Of a stretch of 64,000 bases of DNA, positions 55,640 to 64,000 are shown one piece after another. A program made the translations under genes and the position numbers. The DNA is from Tetradesmus obliquus (lineage: Eukaryota; Chlorophyta; Chlorophyceae; Sphaeropleales; Scenedesmaceae): contig CP126202.1 in NCBI GenBank assembly GCA_030272155.1, forward strand, positions 248,001-312,000, written 5' to 3'. The notes under the pieces are model-generated. The model saw only the letters and a program-made list of their open reading frames with translations. It was not told the origin of the DNA and did no database searches. Every line of letters begins with the position of its first letter. The stretch's first letter is position 1.

Positions 55640-58562
55640 ACGCAAATAGCGCTGCAGTGACGCAAACACAGCGATGTCACGCCACAGCACACTACATGCT
55701 GATGTTGTCGTCCGTGCATGCATACCAAAGAAACAGCCCAAGTAGATCAGCCCGTGTTGCGCATGTGTGGCACGGTTTTGAGGTAGCAGCTCAGCAGGCT
55801 GCCTTCGAATTGAACGTGATGGGTGACGCCTGCCGTTTGTCTGCATTGATTGAATTGGAGTGCACCAACTCCCTCTGCTGCACCATATTCTTACTCATTT
55901 CCTGCACATTTCTCTTGCTGTTCAGCAGATACTGCAGTCTGTTGTGTTGAGGAGGGTAGGCGACTCGTGCATTTAAACCCTAATTCTGGCAATCTGTGTT
56001 ACACACCATCATCACTTCATTGTATGTAGTGCATAAAAGCAGTGTTCGCAATAGCAAGTGCATTCAGGCAGACGTGCTGCCGCTCCACAACCAGACTCGA
56101 GCCTCAGAATCAGACTCATGCGCTCTGAGAGAGAAAGACATGCAGTGCACCACACCCACTACAGCCCAACAAAACAACGTTTCAGTCATCGCAACAACGC
56201 AGACAAGCTCTAAAAAGAGCAATAAACAATACCTTGGGCAGTGCAACTCGTAGCCAAGTGCGCTAGCTGGGCCCGGCTGTTGCTGCTGTTGAACATCTTC
56301 ACATTAAGTACGCTGCAGCACAGCCGGTAGCCGAGCAGCGCTGCCACAGTGCCAGCCCGCACAGAGGCAGCTTAAGTCAAGCTCCAGCTGTGGGGTATAT
56401 ACAGCCCATGAGTTGCTGTTGCACATAGGAACACTTGAATGCCGCGATTCTACGCATATACAACCCATCACTGCTGTTATTCATGGCATGGCGTCCCAGG
56501 TTGCAGGCATGAAAAAGGCCCTGACAACGAAAGCCACAAACACTACATGCATGCACAATGTGTCCCCAATCATGCAGTAAAATTTAGCACAGGCAGCACA
56601 GGCAGCAGCAACTGTGCAGCGCCTGGCTTGTCCCTGCTTATGGCAAGTGAGCGGTAGATCGGCTCGCTGGCCTTGTGCCTGAGGTGGGTCTGTCCCATAC
56701 TTTGATATTGGTATTGGTGTTGGTATTGGCAAGTCAGTGGTGCACAGCCACAGCCTGAGCAGTCACCCAGCAGAACAAACGGCCCCACAGTGATGCCAAC
56801 AGCAGACAGCCGCATGTGGCGCGCTGCTGCAATGTTCATGTGTTCATTGAGTTGTTGTTGGCACACCGCATGTGCTCATGCGTTGCAAGTCATGCGAACC
56901 TTGACAAAACACACAATAGTACACCCTTCACCCTCGCACAGAAGCAAACACCAAAAGCAGCAGTTTTGTTAAGCAGCAACTGGTGCCGTGTGTGTGCCCA
57001 GAAGGATGCTGGCAATCGCAGCAATCGCAGCAGCAACAGCAGCAGCAGCAGCTGTATGCATTGCAGCCATCGCCCCCCAGACTTCAGCATTGCAGCCTTT
57101 CCTGTCACCAACACACAAATGAGTTGCACCTGCTATGCCTGCCCTCCCACACCTCAGCACCTCTGCCGATATGCCCGCATCGCAATGCTACCCAAATGTC
57201 ATTTCACCAGCACAGCAGCGTGTGCCAGCACCCACACATCCCAACCACAGCAGAGCAACCAGCACCAGAATCAACCACACCAGAAGTCAGCGCATCTGAA
57301 GCACAGTTTGTGTGGCATTGCCTCAACTCCAGCACCATGTGACATGGAGGACGCACCAGCAGCAGCCCACCGGCCAATGGCGTCAGGCATACATGCTGCC
57401 ATACCTCCATGGCTTGACCCTGAACAGCTCAACTGGAAATGCACCCTGAACAGTTTGTGGGTGTGCGCAAGCCAGCGCCTCCTGCCTCTTGTGGTGTTTT
57501 TGCAACACCCACGCAATGCTGCGCGCTGGCATACTGCATGCGCATGCATCCGACAAACCCCGCCAAACATGTCCTAGAAGCACATGCGTTCAGGGCTGGC
57601 TGTTGCAGGCATGGCTGCATTGCGCTGCAGAGCCCTGCCCCACAGCCACGCATGCACTGGAGTCCTGCTGCTGACAAGCCCACTGCACAATGCAACCCAG
57701 ATGTCATTTCACCAGCACCGCGGAGCGTGCCAACACGCACATACTGGCATCACACCAGAATCAACCCCACTCACAAATGTGGCGCATGGAACGCTCATGC
57801 ACTTCCTCAATTGACCGGACCCCTCACCCCACCTGACAGCCACATCTCGCCAGCGCGCAGAGCTGCATGCTCTGCCTAAATACATGTGCTGTGCCTGTGC
57901 ACACTTTCTGTCACGCTTGTGTGCTGTGCATGTGTACACGTCGCTGCACCCCATCCTACTGCAAGCTCAACTGTATCAGAGACAAAGGCTGACAATCAAA
58001 AGGAGGCAATGCGCGGATACGGCCAACATGTGCTCGGCCTGTATGCACATCTCTGTGAGGCTGCAGCTGGCTTTCTGTGTTTTGCCAGCTAGCTGCTGCA
58101 CACTCTGACATACCCATTCAGGCACACACGCTCTTGACATTTGTTCAAAGTACCAGCTGTTGCGGGTGCAACATGAAACACCCAAGCCAGGGGAATGTGG
58201 GCTCCAAGGCACATACACAAAGGCCTTGCATCAAGGAGGAAATAAGCAGGAGCCACCCCAGCAGGAGCCACCATGCATTTGATCTGATGAGACCCTTTAT
58301 TTGCAGCCGGCCGCGGCACTGCACCAGTAAGACGGCTGCAGGCTCCACAAGAGGCAGCGGCATCAGACCAGTTGAGCAGAGCTGCACAGTGCCCTGCTTT
58401 TCAAGTCGAATCCATCCAGCACAGAGCCACAACTCAGCCCAAACAATCTCTATGTATGTCTCCACAAGGCCTGCAGCATACAGGGCAGTGGGGCATGCTT
58501 GAAGCTGCTGCCACTGCAGTTAGCAAGGCCTCAAAAAGGCTGCAGCTACAGCAGCGCAGCAG
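55640..58562. other. Region left of the bZIP gene, no supported gene
   Basis: 55640-56270 is AT-richer flank of the retrotransposon and could hold its 5' LTR. From about 56900 to 58100 the plus strand is rich in CCA/ACA; a piece at 57190-57250 (CATTTCACCAGCACAGCAGC) recurs at 57700-57760, including flanking CACCAGAATCAACC. A 253-codon open run at 56816-57577 exists but looks compositional. Confidence 0.4.
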
Positions 58563-58831
58563 CTACAGCTGCATGAGCTGCCTGTACTGCCGGCACTCCT
58601 GCTGCAGCGCCGCCAGCTGCTGCTGTGCCTCTGCCAGCAGCGCCTGCAGGCTGCCGTTGGCCTGGTGCAGCTGCTGGTTGGTGGCCACAGTGGCCTGCCA
58701 CTTGCGCGTCACGTCAGCCAGGCGGCCCAGCAGCGCGCTGTGGTCGGACGACAGCGCCGCGTGACGCGCCTGCAGCTCCGCGGCCTTCTGTGTGACGTGT
58801 GCGAGCTGTGATGGCGTCAGTGACAGCAGAT

Positions 58832-58889
<58 letters not shown>

Positions 58890-60055
58890 GGTTGTCAGTG
58901 AGCAGTAGTGTTGTTTGATGCTGTAGTCAGCCATCAGCATGTCTGCTGCATGTACTCTACATGCAGCAGCGCATGCTGCACACGCAGCAGCAGCAGCAGC
59001 ATTGTTGCGGAGCATCAGCCGCGTCCAGGCTGTGCCAGGCCTACGCAGCAGAGCAATACAGCAGGCACACATCACCCCTGGCGCCATGCAGCCCAACCAT
59101 CTGATGTTACAGCTGTATGTCTCCACACCACAATCGGACAGCCATCAACATGCGACACGCACATCATACATCGCAGCGCATGCACACTCCATACTAACCC
59201 TGGCAGGCAAAGGGTTGCTGTGCGCGGGTAACCTATGCTCACCGACTGCGTGGTGTCGTCCGCATCCTGCTGCCGCTTCTGCCTCAGCCGTCGCTGGTAC
59301 TGCCTGTTGGTCTCCTTGCGCTTGTCACCACGCAGCCCACCAGCCGGCGCTGCTGCTGCTGCTGCTGCTGCTGAGGGGCCAGGGGCACTGCTGAGGCCGC
59401 AGCTGGGCTCAGGATTGCAGAGGGGATCTGCTGCTGCAGCCCATTCCGCTGCTGCGGCCGGTGCTGCTGCTGCAGCAGCTGCTGTCAGCATTGAGGCAGT
59501 ACCGCACTCACTGCTCAGGCCACAGCCGGACTCGATACTGCAGAACACATCAGCTGCTGTCCATTCTACTGATGCTGAGGCTGTTGCTGCTGTCAGCGCT
59601 GTGGTAGCAGCAGTTCCCTGGCTGCCGCAGTCAGCGTTGCTTGCAGGACTGGAGACTGGGCCTGGCTGGCAGGGAGGGTATCCAAGCCCTAGTGTCTGAG
59701 TGCCAGCTGCGGCAGCTGCTTTCTCACTGCTCACTGCTGTCCGAGCTTGTAATTCGAAGTGGCTGTTTGTGTCGGGGCAGATGAAGCCGAGCCAGTTGCC
59801 GCTGGCGAGTGGCTGCCATGCAGCATCTTGTGCTGCCTGCTGCATGGGGCAAGGCTCGCCCAGGCCCAGCACTGCTGACAGCTGATCCGTGCTGCCCTCC
59901 GCTGAAAATGAAAGCATGTAGCTGTTTTCTGCCTCTTCCGTGGCTATATCGCTGTACGAGAGCTGCTCCAGCTCGACGTGGCTGGACGGGAGCGTGCTGG
60001 AGCGAAGGCAACCTTGAAGATGGGTGCCAGCGAAGGTGTGATGTAATACGTCCAT
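58563..60055 (-). CDS. bZIP-type transcription factor
   Basis: Two exons: 59243-60055 (ATG at 60055, 271 codons) and 58563-58805 (80 codons plus stop), joined in phase 0, for 351 residues. The N-terminus is acidic with Ser/Ala-rich activation-like sequence (SYSDIATEEAENSYMLSFS). The basic region is KRKETNRQYQRRLRQKRQ with the N-x7-R signature. From that Arg, heptad positions are Thr, Val, Leu, Leu, Leu, Val (LAHVTQKAAELQARHAAL, SALLGRLADV), followed by a long coiled coil (QLHQANGSLQALLAEAQQQL). The intron falls between basic region and zipper, and a (CAG)18 run (CTG in sense) lies 28 bp before the acceptor. It should bind DNA as a dimer in the nucleus; target genes are unknown. A near-identical zipper exon lies 5 kb upstream. 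Confidence 0.82.
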
Positions 60056-63000
60056 TTTGGTTGAAAAACGTAAATCAAGAATGTATGCTGCACCTGCTGC
60101 TGCACAGCAACCTGCTGTGGGCCTTCAGCAGATATTTGTTGGCGCCTGCATGCCTCTGCAGTTGAATAAGTGTAACTGAAGCAGCATAAAGCAGCATACG
60201 GCGGTTGCTGACTCGCCAATGAGCGACGAACAGTGTTGCAAAGATGAGCTTGTTAGAAGGCCTTGGGATTACCTTGTTCCAGCAGAGGCGTATCACTCAT
60301 GATATGCTGTGAACATGTTGAAAGTAATATTAAAGAAAGTTTTCCAGTGTCTGCTGGATGGCAGCGACCTTGTACAAGCAGCGTGACGTGCAAGAAGAAG
60401 GGGCGAGCTTCACATTTCTTACGCCAGCTTGTCTGAGCTTACCACGACGGCTGCTCATAACATGATATGCAGCAGCATTGTACGTAAACCGTCCTCCAGG
60501 TCGCGTTCAGAATCCACAGCAGAACTTCGTTAACTTGCCAGCTGGCTGGCAGGCTTAGCCGGTGACTTTGCCAGTCCAGCAGCAGCTGCTGCCCTGGCAT
60601 GTTGTTTGCAAGCTGCCTGCCTCAAAATCGCAATCAACCGCGCAACCCATGCATGCAAGGAACCGATGCACCTCAACTCCAAGGTGTACTACAAACTTCG
60701 TAATGCTGTACCTGTACCGCACCGTAGGCTACACTGGTGGATTGCATGCAGCCTGCTACAACGCATGCGGCTTGTGCATGCAGCAGATGCACACCTTGCC
60801 ACACATGCAAAGAGCTGCAGTATTATGGTGCACATGCGCACCTGTCCACAGGCAACATGCCGCTTGTTGGGCCATGTGTGCCACACCACAATCATTCCAG
60901 GCACTGCAGATCATGATGATGCAGCACCTGCCAAACGCGTGTGGCAAGCCACGTACCACTGCTGTCCGCCCTAAGGCACACACCACTGCTGTCCGCCCCG
61001 GGCCATGCCACAAACTACTGCTGTCCACGCCTAGCCAATTGCAATCTCACTGTCAACGCCACTGCTTTCCCCCCAAGCCACACACCGCCGTGTCCGCCCC
61101 AACTGCCACGCACAACTGTAAAGAAACACGCCGCCGACCGTCACACGTCCCTGGACACACATTCTGTTTTAATATCCAGTCATCATGCCCAGTTCAAAGG
61201 CAATCCTGGAAAGCCTGGTAGGCAGTAAAGCAGCTTCCAGATGCCACAGTGACTCATGGTACCAAACCACAACCCTAACTACAGCCCACTGTACGATCAT
61301 CAACTGTGCTGTCAGCCCTTCAACCAATAATTAAAAAGTTCCTACTCCAACACACAGCCTGCTGTGGTCATCCAGCAGTAGCCGTACTCCTGCAGGAACG
61401 ATAACTCCCAAGCCGTTGAAGGCTTCATACCTGCGCCGCGTTGAACAGCAGCGCAGCAAGCAGAAGGAACAACATGCTGATGTGACACCTGGCATTATGC
61501 CTCAAGTTGAGCTGCCAAGAACTGATCATCACTCTGCTGTAGAACTGATCATCCTCACTGCTGACAGGTATATCAACATGATGACGTGACACCATGGTTC
61601 AGGCTGTGTATCCGCATCCGCACATACAGCGTGGGCGATGTAATGCATGCCGCAGGCCAATCCGGCATGCTGGCAGCAGCACGAGATGCGTCACTGTTTT
61701 TGTGACATGCACAACACTGCGTCTCAGTCTGAGGACCCCAGGCACTGACTGCCCTATGCGAGGCTGGTGTGGTGATTCTGGCCACAACAACATGCATGCC
61801 TACACACCAGCTGACTACCCTGTGGTGTCAATCTGCATACTACACCATGCACACTACGCTGCACCAGACATGAGCATTCTGCTGAAAAAACACCCACTGA
61901 CCTGTGCGTCCACACACGCATGCTCGTGCTACTGTGCTACTGAGCATGACCTAGCTGAAATGAGCCCACTCCACAGCACATGAGATGTGTCCCATGTGCC
62001 AACAAGCGTTAGTGTGTGCCCTTGCTGTTCAGAGCTGGTGCAAGAGCAAGCAGATCATACCTGATTCACCAGCCAGTGCTGATGCAACTGGTAGGTTGCC
62101 AACCTTCCAGTGGAAGTGCACCACCAACTAGGCTGCCAGACAATGAATAGTCTGCCAAAGGCTGCTGCATCTGCAAACCATGCTGACTGGGTGTGTGAGC
62201 AGCGTGCCATGCGTAGAAGAACCATGTTTGCAGGAACCATGTGTTCTGAACACCCACCTTGCTGCAGGATGCAGGGCGGAGACCGCCCCGGCTGTCACTG
62301 CACAAGCATTATTCATGCACCTGCCAGTGCCCCAAGACACGCACCGCAACACAGGCTGTTGAAACACGTCTGCACCAATCAACATGATCGGATGTAGCTG
62401 CTGTGCTGCATACTGACCTATACGCCGTCAACGCAAATCATCAGGCCCTACAATCATCCTCTGAACAGGCAAAGTTGTTCTAAATGGAGGTATGCTGCTG
62501 CATTTCAAACACCGCAGCATGGTGGCCTACAGCACTGTACCAAAATGTATACCAAAGCACCAGTCCAACCATATGTTCAGGCACATCACACATGTTTACA
62601 TTGTGTGTGAAAGACAAACATCAGCGATGACACACTGTGGCGTGACAGACTTCACCACGATGCCTGTACCACACTGTTTTGTCGCACAATACAGCAGCAA
62701 CCACCCAGTGACCTAGCAGCGACCGCAAGGCAAGTAACAGAAAGCCCACAAGCCGCCAAACAAACAAGGGCTGCACTGTAGCACAACATGATGTAAGTGT
62801 GTGCACCTGACCGTGGCAAGTATTGTGTCCAGCACACCCTGCTAGAAAAAGGAAGAAACACCCAGCAAGTTGGCATAACAGGTGGCCCACAAACAACAGG
62901 CAGACCATCAACCAACCCACCGGATGTTGACCCCAACCACAGCAAGCAGTATTCTGTGGGGCTGGAACTACAAGCTACCGTGACGTTGCAAACCTGCTGC

Positions 63001-63266
63001 TAGACATCTGAGCTATCTGGAATGCATAGCAGATGAGGGCCACCAGACGAGCACGTGTAGCATGTGTCTGAGCCAGACGACTGCTTTGGTGTGACGCACT
63101 GGCTGCAGCGCATAGTCTGAAGACATCAAGACTCGTGCTGCCTCACAGGTTGGCAATGCATGTAGTGCATCAGTGCCCAAACTCAACTCATGTACTCGCT
63201 AATTGGACCTACTTGCTGACGACGTGTTAAATGACTACCTTGACAGCTGTGTAGGGTGCGGTGCAC
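60056..63266. other. bZIP upstream region and possible old retroelement debris
   Basis: 60056-60560 is the presumed bZIP promoter. 60560-63200 has no supported gene. On the minus strand near 62330-62480, fragments such as LPVQRMIVGPDD and MLIGADVFQQPVLRC, separated by a stop, resemble the C-terminal part of a retroelement protease, which suggests a decayed element. This is weak. Confidence 0.3.
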
Positions 63267-63743
63267 TCACTGCTGCTCACTGGCTGCCTGTTGCTCCAAT
63301 GCCACAGCAATCTGCTGCTGCCAACCAACAGGCCAGCGCCGCTGTTGCTGCTGCAGCTCACACGCTGCATCTGGCTGGAGCTCAGCTGCTGCATCTGGCT
63401 GCAGCTGTTGCCACATCTGCTGATGCTGCTGCTGCTGCCCTGATGCTGCTGCCATCTGCAGGTGAGAGTAACCATGCTGCTGCTGCTGCTGCTGCGGCGG
63501 CGGTGGCCCCACCAGCTGCCTGTACTGCCGGCACTCCTGCTGCAGCGCCGCCAGCTGCTGCTGCGCCTCCGCCAGCAGCGCCTGCAGGCTGCCGTTGGCC
63601 TGGTGCAGCTGCTGGTTGGTGGCCACAGTGGCCTGCCACTTGCGCGTTACGTCAGCCAGGCGGCCCAGCAGCGCGCTGTGGTCGGACGACAGCGCCGCGT
63701 GACCCGCCTGCAGCTCCGCAACCTTGTTTGTTGCTGCTGCAAG
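63267..63743 (-). CDS. Zipper exon of a second bZIP gene (partial, upstream exons outside window)
   Basis: The first ~215 nt (high end 63743, acceptor CTGCAG) match the bZIP zipper exon 58563-58805 with about five differences in the last 206 aligned bases. The protein start differs (LAAATNKVAELQAGHAAL against LAHVTQKAAELQARHAAL). Where the first gene ends MQL-stop, this copy continues through VGPPPP and a Gln-rich tail of about 90 residues to a stop at 63267. A basic region would lie right of the window on this strand. It may be a full paralogue or an orphan exon copy. Confidence 0.6.
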   Translation of the reverse strand, partial: LAAATNKVAELQAGHAALSSDHSALLGRLADVTRKWQATVATNQQLHQANGSLQALLAEAQQQLAALQQECRQYRQLVGPPPPQQQQQQHGYSHLQMAAASGQQQQHQQMWQQLQPDAAAELQPDAACELQQQQRRWPVGWQQQIAVALEQQAASEQQ

Positions 63744-64000
63744 CTGCAGCACAAGTAACGGAAGTGGCAGCAGTAGAGCAGCAGCAGCGCGTGAGCACTT
63801 GTGCCAACGTCCTGGCGTGTTCTAGCTGGCTGTTGCACACAATGTTGTGCGGCTGCTGTAGAGACTTCAGAGCTGATCTATGTTCTGTAACACTATCACC
63901 AGGATGACTGACGCGTCACAGCAAACCTTGCTGCAATAAGCAGCAGGCTTAACGAAGCAGGTAAGTAGTGAAGCTGTTGGCGATAGGTCGTTCACCTGTT
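63744..64000. other. Right edge, presumed intron of the second bZIP gene
   Basis: No exon is visible. It lies upstream (minus sense) of the zipper exon and would be intron if a full gene exists. Confidence 0.35.

Noticed and set aside
56816-57577. 253-codon plus-strand open frame
   Set aside because: No domain, low-complexity Cys/His/Ser composition, duplicated sub-segment, and open likely because of CA-rich bias.

Overview
The window is nuclear DNA of a eukaryote, most likely a chlorophyte green alga; a sphaeroplealean or chlamydomonad-like lineage is my inference, not shown. The signs are genes cut into many short exons by GT-AG introns, very high CAG/CTG trinucleotide content giving poly-Gln, poly-Ala and poly-Ser tracts, and plant-like versions of conserved proteins (class IV HDAC, UMP1, a Pol I terminator-type Myb protein). 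There are no operons, ribosome binding sites or CRISPR arrays. For most genes I rebuilt exon chains by hand and checked that reading phases join; those chains are the main evidence.

Layout. 208-9902 (+): C-terminal ~895 residues of a SHPRH-like SNF2 helicase. 11590-12843 (-): complete proteasome maturation factor UMP1. 13847-17900 (-): complete class IV (HDAC11/HDA2-like) histone deacetylase. 18406-26120 (+): Myb-repeat protein of the TTF1/REB1 RNA polymerase I termination factor type. 27414-29084 (+): two-TM protein with a PPxY-containing tail. 30226-35594 (+): AAAP amino-acid transporter. 36092-39366 (+): two-domain retropepsin-like protein with altered active sites. 40383-45435 (+): extracellular-type protein of three repeated Cys-containing domains. 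48677-55583 (-): decayed Ty3/gypsy retrotransposon with an RGG-rich Gag and a PHD finger in Pol. 58563-60055 (-): bZIP factor. 63267-63743 (-): near-identical copy of its zipper exon, probably part of a second gene that runs off the right end.

The neighbouring genes do not form one pathway, although several concern chromatin and nuclear regulation (SHPRH-like helicase, HDAC, Pol I terminator, bZIP). The most striking feature is shared by nearly all host genes: short tandem duplications that copy an exon edge with its splice site (acceptor plus exon start, or exon end plus donor), from one degenerate copy up to arrays of 5 to about 14 units (136-bp, 398-bp, ~85-bp and 124-bp periods). Minisatellites and CTG runs also abut 3' splice sites. 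This looks like an active genome-wide process that reshapes intron-exon junctions, and is the best candidate here for something undescribed.
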